DNA of 64,000 nucleotides from Pseudomonas iridis (GTDB taxonomy: Bacteria; Pseudomonadota; Gammaproteobacteria; Pseudomonadales; Pseudomonadaceae): the NCBI RefSeq assembly GCF_017980685.1, contig NZ_JACXXO010000001.1:682001-746000 (forward strand). Direction: 5' to 3'. A program made the translations under genes and the position numbers. Position 1 is the first letter of the stretch. Each line of letters begins with the position of its first letter. The notes beneath the pieces were generated by a model, which ran no database searches, had not been told where the DNA came from, and saw only the letters and a program-made list of their open reading frames with translations. Positions 40,257 to 49,888 of this stretch are shown piece after piece.

Positions 40257-40352
40257 ACCTGTGGGAGCGAGCCTGCTCGCGAATACGGTCTGACATTCAA
40301 AAGTGATGTCGACTGACACGACGCTTTCGCGAGCAGGCTCGCTCCCACAGGG
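40257..40352. repeat. REP pair (REPIN) between algL and algI
   Basis: CCTGTGGGAGCGAGCCTGCTC and GAGCAGGCTCGCTCCCACAG flank a short centre with GTCTGAC/GACTGAC. It lies within the alginate operon, in a 214-bp gap that also has a G-rich stretch (40395-40425). Confidence 0.92.
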
Positions 40353-40457
40353 GTCAGTGTCAGGTTTAGAGATTTGTGAGTTGGCCCTCCGGTTTTTCGG
40401 TGGGGGGTTTGGGGGGGCTTTGGCCCTTGACTGTTGGTTAAAACTGGAGAGATCGGG

Positions 40458-42023
40458 ATGGTATTTTCATCCAACGTGTTCCTGTTTCTGTTCTTGCCGA
40501 TCTTTCTCGGCATGTACTACCTGAGCGGAATTCGTTATCGCAATCTGCTGCTGCTACTCGCCAGCTACGTGTTCTATGCGTGGTGGCGGGTGGACTTCCT
40601 GGCGCTGTTCGCTGCCGTCACGCTGTGGAACTACTGGATCGGCCTGAAAGTCGGTGCTGCCGGCGTACGGACCAAACCGGCGCAACGCTGGCTGTTGCTC
40701 GGCGTGGCAGTGGATCTGTGCATCCTTGGCTACTTCAAGTACGCCAACTTTGGTGTCGACAGCATCAACGCGATGATGACCTCGGTCGGTCTGTCGCCGT
40801 TCATCCTGACCCACGTGCTATTGCCGATCGGTATCTCGTTCTACATCTTCGAGTCGATCAGCTACATCATCGACGTGTATCGCGGTGACACCCCGGCGAC
40901 GCGCAACCTGATCGACTTCGCGGCCTTCGTGGCGATCTTCCCGCACCTGATTGCCGGCCCGGTTCTGCGTTTCCGCGACCTCGCCGACCAGTTCAACAAC
41001 CGCACGCACACCCTCGACAAGTTCTCCGAGGGCTGCACGCGGTTCATGCAGGGTTTCATCAAGAAGGTCTTCATCGCCGACACCCTGGCGGTAGTTGCCG
41101 ACCACTGCTTCGCCCTGCAAAACCCGACCACGGGCGATGCCTGGCTGGGTGCGCTGGCGTACACCGCGCAACTGTATTTCGACTTCTCCGGTTACAGCGA
41201 CATGGCGATTGGTCTGGGCTTGATGATGGGTTTTCGCTTCATGGAAAACTTCAAGCAGCCGTACATCAGTCAGTCGATCACCGAGTTCTGGCGTCGCTGG
41301 CACATCAGCCTGTCCACCTGGCTGCGTGACTACCTGTACATCACCCTCGGCGGTAACCGTAAAGGTACGTTGATGACCTATCGCAACCTGTTCCTGACCA
41401 TGCTTCTGGGTGGTCTGTGGCACGGCGCGAACATCACCTACATCGTCTGGGGCGCCTGGCACGGCATGTGGCTGGCCATCGAGAAAGCGCTGGGCCTGAA
41501 CACCTCGCCACGCAGCCTCAACCCGATCCGCTGGGCCCTGACTTTCCTGCTGGTGGTGATGGGCTGGGTGATCTTCCGCGCAGAGAACCTGCACGTTGCC
41601 GGTCGCATGTACGGCGCGATGTTCAGCTTCGGCGAATGGTCGCTGTCGGAACTCAATCAGGCCAGCCTCACCGGTCTGCAAGTGGCCACTCTGGTGGTGG
41701 CGTACGTGACGCTGGCGTTCTTCGGCCTGCGTGACCTGTACACCAATCAGCCACCGGTCAAGGCCAAACCTGAAGTCAACGTCGAGGCCGACGGCCCTGC
41801 CACTGCAACTCCAGGAATGATCAAAGCGGTGCCCGGCGACAACCCGGCAAGCATCCACGAGCCAGGCTACACCGTCGGCGTCGAAGCCCAGGTGCAACCG
41901 GCCTACTGGACCGCTGACTGGTCGCGCTACGCAATGCGCGCCGTGATTCTGCTGCTGTTCATTGCCTCGATTCTCAAACTCTCGGCGCAAAGCTTCTCGC
42001 CGTTCCTTTACTTCCAGTTCTGA
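40458..42023 (+). CDS. algI: Alginate O-acetylation membrane protein AlgI
   Basis: A 521-residue multi-spanning MBOAT protein that brings acetyl groups across the inner membrane for AlgJ and AlgX. MBOAT landmarks are ISFYIFESISYIIDVYRGD, YFDFSGYSDMAIGLGLMMGF, FWRRWHISLSTWLRDYLYI, and the catalytic-His region LGGLWHGANITYIVWG. The start MVFSSNVF (40458) has GGAGAG upstream. An Ala/Pro/Glu-rich segment of about 60 residues precedes the last helix and is longer than in many AlgI proteins. Confidence 0.95.
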   Translation: MVFSSNVFLFLFLPIFLGMYYLSGIRYRNLLLLLASYVFYAWWRVDFLALFAAVTLWNYWIGLKVGAAGVRTKPAQRWLLLGVAVDLCILGYFKYANFGVDSINAMMTSVGLSPFILTHVLLPIGISFYIFESISYIIDVYRGDTPATRNLIDFAAFVAIFPHLIAGPVLRFRDLADQFNNRTHTLDKFSEGCTRFMQGFIKKVFIADTLAVVADHCFALQNPTTGDAWLGALAYTAQLYFDFSGYSDMAIGLGLMMGFRFMENFKQPYISQSITEFWRRWHISLSTWLRDYLYITLGGNRKGTLMTYRNLFLTMLLGGLWHGANITYIVWGAWHGMWLAIEKALGLNTSPRSLNPIRWALTFLLVVMGWVIFRAENLHVAGRMYGAMFSFGEWSLSELNQASLTGLQVATLVVAYVTLAFFGLRDLYTNQPPVKAKPEVNVEADGPATATPGMIKAVPGDNPASIHEPGYTVGVEAQVQPAYWTADWSRYAMRAVILLLFIASILKLSAQSFSPFLYFQF

Positions 42024-42033
42024 GGGATCTGAC

Positions 42034-43209
42034 ATGACCCGCTCATTACGCATCTTCTACATCGCCCTGTTCCTGGTGACCCTGCTGGTCCTGGGTCTAT
42101 GGTCGGTTCGCAGCTTCTTCGGCTTCAGCACCAACGCCGAAGCGACGGTGCTCAACGGTCGCTGGACCAAGGCTGTGGAGACTCATTACGACGAAGAGTT
42201 TCCGATCAAGCGCCTGGGTACCAATCTCTGGGCCGCGCTGGATTTCAAACTGTTCAACGAAGGTCGTCCGGGCGTCGTGCTCGGTCGCGATCAATGGTTG
42301 TACAGCGATGAGGAATTCAACCCGATCGTCAACGAAGAGCTGAACCTGCAAGGCAATTACGCGCTGGTCGAAGGCGTGCGCCAGACCCTCAAAGACAAAG
42401 GCGTGAAACTGGTGATGGCGATCGTGCCGGCCAAGGTTCGTCTGTACCCGGAGCACCTGGGTGAAGTGAAACCGGCGAGCATTCACGCCAACCTTTATGA
42501 GGACTTCCACGCACGGGTTGCCGCGGACAAGATCCTTGCACCCGATCTGCTCAAGCCATTGCAACAGGCCAAGCAGAACGGTCAGCAAGTGTTCCTGCGC
42601 ACCGACACTCACTGGACCCCAGAGGGTGCCGAAGTTGCCGCCAACACCCTGGCCAAGACCATCGCCGACAAGTTCCCGCTCAGCGGCGAGCCGCAGCGTT
42701 TCGTCACCACGCCGGCGGAAAAGGTCACGCACAAGGGCGATCTGCGTCTGTTCCTGCCGCTTGATCCGCTGTTCGAAAACCTGATGCCGGCGCAAGAGCC
42801 GCTGCAAAAGCGCAACACCGTAGCCGCTGGCGAACAACCTGCCGGTGACGACGCCCTGTTCGCCAACAGCGAAGTACCGGTCGCGCTGATCGGCACCAGC
42901 TACAGCGCCAACCCGAACTGGAACTTCGTCGGTGCGCTGAAACAAGCGCTGCATAGCGACGTCGTGAGCTACGCCGAAGACGGCCACGGCCCGATCCTGC
43001 CGATGCTCAGCTACCTCAAAAGCGATGACTTCAAGAACAGCCCGCCACAAGTGCTGATCTGGGAGTTTCCTGAACGTTATCTGCCTGTGAACAACGAAAT
43101 CGGTGACGCCGACCCGCAGTGGGTCGCAGAGCTTAAACAAGCCGGCGCACGCCAACAAAACGTAGCTGCAAACACTAAATCCGAGACGCCCGACCGGGCG
43201 CAAAACTGA
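42034..43209 (+). CDS. algJ: Alginate O-acetyltransferase AlgJ
   Basis: A 391-residue periplasmic, membrane-anchored SGNH-like enzyme related to AlgX. Anchor FYIALFLVTLLVLGLWSV near the N-terminus. Catalytic Asp-His in DTHWTPEGAEV and Ser in ALIGTSYSANPNWNF. It probably receives acetyl from AlgI and passes it to AlgX. Start MTRSLR (42034) has GAGGGA upstream, 10 bp after the algI stop. Confidence 0.95.
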   Translation: MTRSLRIFYIALFLVTLLVLGLWSVRSFFGFSTNAEATVLNGRWTKAVETHYDEEFPIKRLGTNLWAALDFKLFNEGRPGVVLGRDQWLYSDEEFNPIVNEELNLQGNYALVEGVRQTLKDKGVKLVMAIVPAKVRLYPEHLGEVKPASIHANLYEDFHARVAADKILAPDLLKPLQQAKQNGQQVFLRTDTHWTPEGAEVAANTLAKTIADKFPLSGEPQRFVTTPAEKVTHKGDLRLFLPLDPLFENLMPAQEPLQKRNTVAAGEQPAGDDALFANSEVPVALIGTSYSANPNWNFVGALKQALHSDVVSYAEDGHGPILPMLSYLKSDDFKNSPPQVLIWEFPERYLPVNNEIGDADPQWVAELKQAGARQQNVAANTKSETPDRAQN

Positions 43210-43223
43210 AAGAGAGGTACACC

Positions 43224-43880
43224 ATGACTTTCACTACTACTCCTCGCCGTCTCGCTAAAAGCTTCGCTCTGGTTGCTGGCCTCAGCGTGCTTTCCGTACC
43301 TGCCTTCGCGGGTGGCGATGCTGCCCTTTACGGCCCTACGGCGCCAAAAGGCTCGAGCTTCGTGCGCATCTATAACGCCAGCAACGCTGAAGTCAGCGCC
43401 ACCGTTGGCAGCACCAACCTGAGCGATGTTGCGCCACTGGCCAGCAGCGACTTCAGCTTCATGCCGGGCGGCGACTACAGCGCCAAGGTCGGCAGCCAGA
43501 CCCTGCCGGTGAAACTCGCCGGTGATCACTACTACACCCTGGTCAACAACGCTTCCGGCGCGCCGCAACTGATCGAAGAGCCGCCGTTCAAGAACAAGCA
43601 GAAATCCCTGGTGCGCGTGCAGAACCTCAGCGACAAGCCGCTGACCCTGAAAACTGCCGACGGCAAGACTGAAGTGGTCAAAACCGTTGCGGCCAAGGGC
43701 CGTGGCGAACGTGAAATCAACCCGGTGAAAGTCAGCCTGGCGCTGTACGAAGGCGACAAGAAAGTCGGCGACGTGAAGCCGGTCGCTCTGGAGCGCGGTG
43801 AAGCGGCGGTGCTGTACGTCACCGGTTCCGGCAGCAGCCTGTCGCCAGTCTGGGTGAAACGCCCGGTATCGACGCGCTAA
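43224..43880 (+). CDS. algF: Alginate O-acetylation adaptor AlgF
   Basis: A 218-residue periplasmic protein required for acetylation. Signal sequence SFALVAGLSVLSVPAFA, cleaved near residue 29. The mature beta-rich protein starts GGDAALYGPTAPKGSSFVRI. It has no catalytic motif and is thought to be an interaction partner of AlgJ and AlgX. GAGAGG precedes the ATG. Confidence 0.95.
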   Translation: MTFTTTPRRLAKSFALVAGLSVLSVPAFAGGDAALYGPTAPKGSSFVRIYNASNAEVSATVGSTNLSDVAPLASSDFSFMPGGDYSAKVGSQTLPVKLAGDHYYTLVNNASGAPQLIEEPPFKNKQKSLVRVQNLSDKPLTLKTADGKTEVVKTVAAKGRGEREINPVKVSLALYEGDKKVGDVKPVALERGEAAVLYVTGSGSSLSPVWVKRPVSTR

Positions 43881-43905
43881 TCAATTTTCCGAACTGACCC
43901 GGCTC

Positions 43906-43999
43906 CCTGTGGGAGCTGGCTTGCCAGCGATGCAGACACCGCGGTTCTGCAGATGCACCGAGGTGATGCCATCGCTGGCAAGCCAGGCTCCCACAGGGA
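43906..43999. repeat. REP pair between algF and algA
   Basis: CCTGTGGGAGCTGGCTTGCC and GGCAAGCCAGGCTCCCACAG (one extra G in the right arm) flank GATGCAGACACCGCGG-type centre sequence. It is the main content of the 211-bp gap. Confidence 0.92.
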
Positions 44000-44091
44000 C
44001 CGAGGTGAGAGTTCGGGTACGAAACAAAAACAAGAGTGAAACGACACAGCGTTCGTGGCTCTAACCCAATCGATTTTATGGAGTAAACAAT

Positions 44092-45543
44092 ATGATTCCG
44101 GTGATCTTGTCAGGTGGTAGCGGCTCACGTCTTTGGCCGCTTTCGCGCAAGCAGTTCCCTAAGCAATTCCTCGCCCTGACCGGCGAACACACGTTGTTCC
44201 AGCAAACCCTGGAACGCCTGGTGTTCGAAGGCATGGACACCCCCATCGTGGTCTGCAACAAGGATCACCGCTTCATCGTCAACGAGCAGTTGGCCAACCG
44301 CAAACTCGAATGCCAGCGCATCCTGATGGAACCGTTCGGCCGCAACACTGCGCCAGCCGTGGCGCTGACCGCGATGATGCTGGTCAATGAAGGTCGTGAC
44401 GAACTGATGCTGGTGCTGCCGGCCGACCACGTGCTGGAAGACCAGAAAGCCCTGCAACGTGCATTGGCCCTGGCCACCGTCGCTGCCGAAAACGGCGAAA
44501 TGGTGCTGTTCGGCGTACCGGCGACCAAACCGGAAACCGGCTACGGCTACATCAAGTCCACCGCTGATTCGCTGCTGCCCGAAGGCGTCAGCCGCGTCTC
44601 GCACTTTGTCGAAAAACCTGACGTCAAACGCGCCACCGAGTACGTCGAATCTGGCGGTTACTACTGGAACAGCGGCATGTTCCTGTTCCGCGCCAGCCGC
44701 TTCCTCGAAGAGCTGAAAAAACACGATCCGGACATCTACGACACCTGCCTGCTGACCCTTGAGCGTAGCGCGCAGGATGCCGACACCGTCACGCTGGACG
44801 AAGCCACTTTCGCCTGCTGCCCGGACAACTCCATCGACTACTCCGTCATGGAAAAAACCCAGCGCGCCTGCGTCGTGCCGCTGACCGCCGGCTGGAGCGA
44901 TGTTGGTTGCTGGTCGTCGCTGTGGGAAGTCAACGAGAAGGACGCCAACGGCAACGTCACCAAAGGTGATGTGGTGATTCAGGACAGCAAGAACTGCATG
45001 ATCCACGGCAACGGCAAACTGGTGTCGGTGATCGGTCTGGAAAACATCGTTGTGGTCGAAACCAAGGACGCGATGATGATTGCCCACAAGGACAAGGTCC
45101 AGGGCGTCAAGCAGATGGTCAACACCCTCAACGAGCAGGGCCGCAGCGAAACGCAGAACCATTGCGAAGTCTATCGTCCGTGGGGTTCATACGACTCGGT
45201 GGACATGGGCGGGCGTTTCCAGGTCAAGCACATCTCGGTCAAACCGGGCGCGTGCCTGTCGCTGCAAATGCACCACCACCGCGCCGAACACTGGATCGTG
45301 GTCAGCGGCACCGCCGAAGTGACCTGCGATGACAACGTGTTCCTGCTCTGCGAAAACCAGTCGACCTACATCCCGATCGCCTCGGTGCATCGCCTGCGCA
45401 ACCCGGGCAAGATCCCGCTGGAAATCATCGAAGTGCAATCGGGTTCGTACCTGGGTGAAGACGATATCGAGCGCTTTGAAGATATCTACGGCCGCTCCAC
45501 CCCGATCGAGCGCGGCGTGTCGGTGAAAACCATCGCGCAGTAA
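44092..45543 (+). CDS. algA: Bifunctional phosphomannose isomerase / GDP-mannose pyrophosphorylase AlgA
   Basis: A 483-residue bifunctional enzyme that makes mannose-6-phosphate and GDP-mannose for AlgD. The N-terminal nucleotidyltransferase domain begins with ILSGGSGSRLWPLSRKQFPK (signature GxGxRxxPLxxxxPK). The C-terminal cupin isomerase domain shows KPGACLSLQMHHHRAEHWIV with metal-binding His residues. Last gene of the operon, followed by a strong terminator. Its own promoter in the 211-bp gap is possible. Confidence 0.97.
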   Translation: MIPVILSGGSGSRLWPLSRKQFPKQFLALTGEHTLFQQTLERLVFEGMDTPIVVCNKDHRFIVNEQLANRKLECQRILMEPFGRNTAPAVALTAMMLVNEGRDELMLVLPADHVLEDQKALQRALALATVAAENGEMVLFGVPATKPETGYGYIKSTADSLLPEGVSRVSHFVEKPDVKRATEYVESGGYYWNSGMFLFRASRFLEELKKHDPDIYDTCLLTLERSAQDADTVTLDEATFACCPDNSIDYSVMEKTQRACVVPLTAGWSDVGCWSSLWEVNEKDANGNVTKGDVVIQDSKNCMIHGNGKLVSVIGLENIVVVETKDAMMIAHKDKVQGVKQMVNTLNEQGRSETQNHCEVYRPWGSYDSVDMGGRFQVKHISVKPGACLSLQMHHHRAEHWIVVSGTAEVTCDDNVFLLCENQSTYIPIASVHRLRNPGKIPLEIIEVQSGSYLGEDDIERFEDIYGRSTPIERGVSVKTIAQ

Positions 45544-45569
45544 ATCGATCCGCAAGACAAGAAGTCCTC

Positions 45570-45614
45570 GCCCAACCCACTGCGTCCCCTATCCGCAGCA
45601 GGTTGGGCTTTTTT
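45570..45614 (+). terminator. Terminator of the alginate operon
   Basis: GCCCAACC/GGTTGGGC with an inner CTGCG/CGCAG pair, then TTTTTT. It also faces the 3' end of the Rhs gene. Confidence 0.92.
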
Positions 45615-45621
45615 ACGACCT

Positions 45622-48353
45622 TCACGCCACATTACGATTTACAGTCGTAGCTTTCGAATGCCATTTACCGACTTTCACTGCCCCCGGGATCTTGATTTCA
45701 AGTGTTCCGTGGAACGACTTGTCGAGACTGTCCAACATTGTCCGTGAATTCATTCTTCCTACTTGCACCGGACTGATTCCAGAATTGCCTAACAGCACTG
45801 CCTTCAACTCTTTCAACCGGCCTTTTATCATCGGAACTGCGCTCATATCGGATGAGTGTTTCGGATCGAGCACATCCGGAGAAGCAAAAAACTCAAGGCT
45901 ATCAAAGCTGTCGCCAAATGCTTCCTTGAGCCCCCTGTCGTCCTCAAGGTCATACTCTGCGAAATGCGTCATGCCCGCGAGAAATCTGCGCTCGTTCACC
46001 TCTCCGTTTATGGCCAAAAGAAAAAAGGTAAATCCCATATTTCCTGCCTTGGTCCAATCCTTCTCGCTGGTATTCCCACTTTTTCCGCCCAACTTCATCT
46101 TCTGACTAATGACCAGAGAAAAATTTGACTTGATCTCCATATGAGACGGCACCGCTCCTTTGTTTTCGCGATTATAAGAATAGTGGCGCAAGGAAAATCG
46201 CAGAGGCGTGGTTTTTTCAAGTACCGCAGGTGATGCCTTCGCTGTCTTGAACTTCAGTTTGCCTTGGGTGATTTCGCTCATCATTGTGTAAGGCAGCACT
46301 CTGTCGGTGTCACTGTAATTTTCCTTGAACGACTCAAATATATCGATTGCGGTGCCTACCGCCGATTCAGATACGGGCTTCTCTCCATATTCGTCAGAAA
46401 ACGTCAGCGGATTATTGCGAACCATTCGAAAAAGATTGAGGCCATCTGCCTCTACTCCCGCCGGGTCCGGATTAAGCCAGCGCTGCAACCACGGCATGTA
46501 ATAGCGATAACCGTAGTAGTACAGCCCCGTCGCATCCCGCTCCTTGCCCGAATAACGTAGGGTTTTGTAACTGACTTCGGTGTCCTTGCTCCACGCCGTC
46601 TCGCCAAACGGGAGAAATGTTTCCTGACTGATGATGCGGGCATCCTCGCCCAGCTCCAGACTGGTCGAGCCCAAATGATCAGTATGGCTGTACCGATAGA
46701 GGTCGTTGGCGCCAGTCGGTGGTGCACTGTCCCAATGTAAAACCTGTACGGAATTGAGACCGCCCTCGGCGCTGATGACTTGCAGTTGTGCTGCGCTGCT
46801 ACGGTCACTGCGCAATTCCAGTCCCGGTAAATAGCGTACTTCGCCGACGACGCCGCGAGAGTTTGTCTGCAATGAACGCGTCTTGCGCACCCGCTGTCCG
46901 CCACCGTCGTAAACGTATTGCTCGATGTCATTGAGCCCACTGACCCGCTCCACCGGCGTGACCGACTGCAACTCATTACGCAGACCCCACGTCAACGAGC
47001 GCCCTGCTTCCAGCGTCCGCAGATTTCCACGGGGATCGAACGCCGCGGCGATTTCCTCTTCCGTGGGCGGTACGTCGTTGCGATAAGGCAGACAGCGATT
47101 GCTGCATCGCGCGGCTTTGAGCTTTCGTCCGCTGCGCATACCCACATGCTTGAGCTCAAGCAGGTTGCCGGATTCGTCGTAGCGATAGCTCTGGCGGTAA
47201 TTGCTCAACGCCGCCGGATCATTGCGATCCAGAGACTCTGGCCCCTGACTCGCGGCCCCCGCCTCCCACCCGGTTGCCTCGCTCAATTGGTACAGACTGT
47301 CGTACGTAAACCGACTGATGGGGTCGATGCGCTGATTGGCGAAATAACGAATCGGCAGTGCCTTGTCCTCGATGCTCAGCACGTTGCCCACCCGGTCATA
47401 TTCGTAGCGAAGAAGCTGCAACGCCGTGCCGTTGGCCTTTACAGCACTGCGCTCAAGCAGGCGACCATCTTCGGGCCGATAGGTCAGTGCTGTCAGCACC
47501 CCGTTGCCCGCCAACTCCTGCGTGACTTGTCCGTCAGCGTTGTGGGCTATGTCAGAGACCAGCGTTTGCGGCCCGGTTTGATGTTTCAGTTGCAGATGAC
47601 TGGCGCGCAGACGGCCATCGAGGGTGAACTCGCTGAAATGCCGATTGCCCCGCGCATCGACCTGTTCGATCACCTGGCCCTGTGGCCCGAAACGCCATCG
47701 GGTCGTTGCGCCCTCGCCGGGCTCCAGCAACCGTGCCCGTTCATCAATCGGTTCGGGCCAATCCGGCATACCGGGTTGCAGGGTTGCAGGGTGAAATGTC
47801 GGCTGTTTTCGCAGCATTGGCCGCTGATGGAAAAGCTTTCGAACAGCAGACTGCCCGCCGGATCATCATGGCGAAGCAACTGGCCGAGCTGGTTGCGGGT
47901 CGGGTCAGCCGCATCGGGCTGGCCATACATGAAGCGTTCGACGCATAGCCGAGGTTGCGATTCGCCTTCTTCAAACACCGCCAACGGACGCAGCATCAGA
48001 TCGTGTTGTGTTTCGCGACGAGTGCCACGACTGTCCCAATCGAACAGCACGTGCGCCCCCACACCGTGCAAGGCGATCTGCATGCCGGCATCAACGCTGT
48101 CCGAGCGCAGCACCTGGCCGTTCAGCAAATACACCGAAGTCAGATTCGCCGGAGTCAGCGGATCGCTCATGTGCAACGACCATAAACGTGGATCCCACTG
48201 GGCGACAGCGCGCCCGGCTACGTCATGCAACGTGCGGTTGATGCGGGTTTGAGCAGGTTCAACCACCTCGGTGCGGCAATAGTCGACCGTACGAACCGGC
48301 AACCCACGCGGGTCGTGCGCCGAAAGCGTCGGTGTTCTGCTGTGCACGTTCAT
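45622..48353 (-). pseudogene. TccC/Rhs-type toxin gene broken by an 8-bp tandem duplication
   Basis: Read leftward, frame one (48353 to about 47780) has the Tc-toxin C-component start (HDPRGLPVRTVDYCRTEVVE, then VDAGMQIALHGVGAHVLFDW). Frame two (about 47790 to 45622) continues with YD repeats and the Rhs core (GKERDATGLYYYGYRYYMPW, then LNLFRMVRNNP) where TcC proteins cleave. Both frames cover FTLQP at the join; removing one copy of an 8-bp tandem repeat (47773-47788) restores a single frame of about 907 residues. The C-terminal variable domain of about 240 residues (from SDEYGEKPVSES) is lower in GC and unlike any toxin I recognise. No tcA or tcB gene is nearby. Confidence 0.85.
47773..47791. 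repeat. 8-bp tandem repeat causing the rhs frameshift
   Basis: GGGTTGCA GGGTTGCA GGG. One unit fewer joins the two reading frames as FTLQPGMPDWPEPIDE. Slippage at this site could switch the gene on or off. Confidence 0.85.
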
Positions 48354-48536
48354 GTGGTTTGCTCCGCACGGTCGCGACGTCCTTTTCGTCTGTCGGCATC
48401 AAAGCAGTCGGACGGCATGAATGCCTACTGTCAGAAATTACAGTTCCGACCAACGGTGCATTCGCTTGCGCAACGAATGTCTATTGGGGCGTCCCTTAGG
48501 TAGGATGGTGCGCAAGAGTTCAAGGAGCGTTCAAAC

Positions 48537-49001
48537 ATGTTCATCGGCGTCCTGCTGGTCATCACCTGGCTGATCCTGTTGCTGCGCTATCCCGCCAAGG
48601 CTCTACCGGTTTCGGTCGCAGCGGCCGTCGGTCTCGCGCTGGTGGCGATGTGGGTGGTGTGGCTCGATAACCGCGAGGTCAAGCAACTGGCACGTCTGGA
48701 ACTGCGCATCAGCTATGCGCCCGAACAATGCCCGGCAGATCGACCGCTGCAACTGAAGATGAACAACGGCAACGACGTCCCGCTGACCGAACTGCGCTGG
48801 CGCATCGCGGCCTACGCACCGGGCGATACCGTCAATCTGGCCGATAACCAATACACCGCGCCACGCTATCGCGGCCCCGGCGAGTTGCAGGCTGGCGGCA
48901 GTTGGGAAGATTGCCTGCCGATGCCGCCGCTGCGGCCTGGTTATCGCCCACAAACCCTGGAGTTTCGCGCCGAGCGATTGCAGGGCAGCTTCTCCGACTG
49001 A
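48537..49001 (+). CDS. Two-helix membrane protein of unknown function
   Basis: A 154-residue protein with two N-terminal transmembrane segments (MFIGVLLVITWLILLL; VSVAAAVGLALVAMWVVWL) and a soluble domain, probably periplasmic, with two cysteines (SYAPEQCPADRP, SWEDCLPMPPLRPGY). It is conserved in style with pseudomonad proteins sometimes called multidrug transporter, but no transport motif is present. AAGGAG precedes the ATG. It lies 36 bp upstream of an SDR gene, so one operon is likely. Confidence 0.75.
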   Translation: MFIGVLLVITWLILLLRYPAKALPVSVAAAVGLALVAMWVVWLDNREVKQLARLELRISYAPEQCPADRPLQLKMNNGNDVPLTELRWRIAAYAPGDTVNLADNQYTAPRYRGPGELQAGGSWEDCLPMPPLRPGYRPQTLEFRAERLQGSFSD

Positions 49002-49037
49002 TCCCCTTCCCCCACCGTTTTGCACAAGGAACGCGCC

Positions 49038-49862
49038 ATGCCTGTTGCGTTGATCACCGGTTGTTCCAGCGGCATCGGCCGCGCCCTGGCGGATGTTTTC
49101 ACAAGCGCCGGTTACGAAGTCTGGGCCACCGCGCGCAAGTCTGAAGATGTCGCCGCGCTGACATCAGCCGGGTTCATTGCGGTGCAGCTCGACGTCAATG
49201 ACGGCGCGGCCCTGGAGCAACTCGGCGAGCGAATCAATCAGCAACACGGCGGCCTCGATGTGCTGATCAACAACGCCGGTTACGGCGCCATGGGCCCGCT
49301 GCTCGACGGCGGCGTGCCCGCCATGCAGCGTCAATTCGAAACCAACGTGTTCTCGATTGTCGGCGTCACCCGCGCACTGTTTCCGGTGCTGCGCCGGGGC
49401 AAAGGGCTTGTCGTGAATATTGGCAGTGTGTCCGGTGTTCTGGTCACGCCATTTGCGGGCGCCTACTGTGCCTCGAAAGCCGCCGTACATGCCTTGAGCG
49501 ACGCGTTGCGTATGGAGCTGGCACCGTTCGGCATCCGCGTGATGGAAGTCCAGCCCGGGGCGATTCAGTCGAGTTTCGCAAAGAATGCCGGGCATGAGGC
49601 CGAGCAGTTGATCAACGAGCAGTCACCGTGGTTTCCCTTGCGTGAAGGCATTCGCGCGCGGGCCAAGGCGTCGCAGGACAAACCGACGCCGGCCCGAGAC
49701 TTTGCTACTGAACTGCTTAAAGCCGTGCAGCAGAGCAAACCACCACGGCTGATCCGCATCGGCAATGGCAGCCGCGCATTGCCGATGCTGGCGGCGTTAC
49801 TGCCCAAGGGGTTGCTGGAGTCGACGTTGATGAAGCGGTTCGGCTTGCGTGGGCAACTCTGA
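49038..49862 (+). CDS. Short-chain dehydrogenase/reductase
   Basis: A 274-residue classical SDR. Cofactor motif LITGCSSGIGRAL (residues 5-17), NNAGYGAMG, catalytic Ser in VNIGSVSGVL, and YCASK with Tyr and Lys. Asp in VQLDVND and the absence of a basic residue after the glycine motif do not settle NAD against NADP. Substrate is unknown. AAGGAA precedes the ATG 49038. Confidence 0.9.
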   Translation: MPVALITGCSSGIGRALADVFTSAGYEVWATARKSEDVAALTSAGFIAVQLDVNDGAALEQLGERINQQHGGLDVLINNAGYGAMGPLLDGGVPAMQRQFETNVFSIVGVTRALFPVLRRGKGLVVNIGSVSGVLVTPFAGAYCASKAAVHALSDALRMELAPFGIRVMEVQPGAIQSSFAKNAGHEAEQLINEQSPWFPLREGIRARAKASQDKPTPARDFATELLKAVQQSKPPRLIRIGNGSRALPMLAALLPKGLLESTLMKRFGLRGQL

Positions 49863-49888
49863 GAGCGGGTTGAGCCCATCGCGAAATC

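Noticed and set aside
45622..48353. Two separate adjacent rhs genes
   Set aside because: The two frames overlap exactly at an 8-bp tandem duplication, and removing one unit joins them, so one broken gene is the simpler reading.
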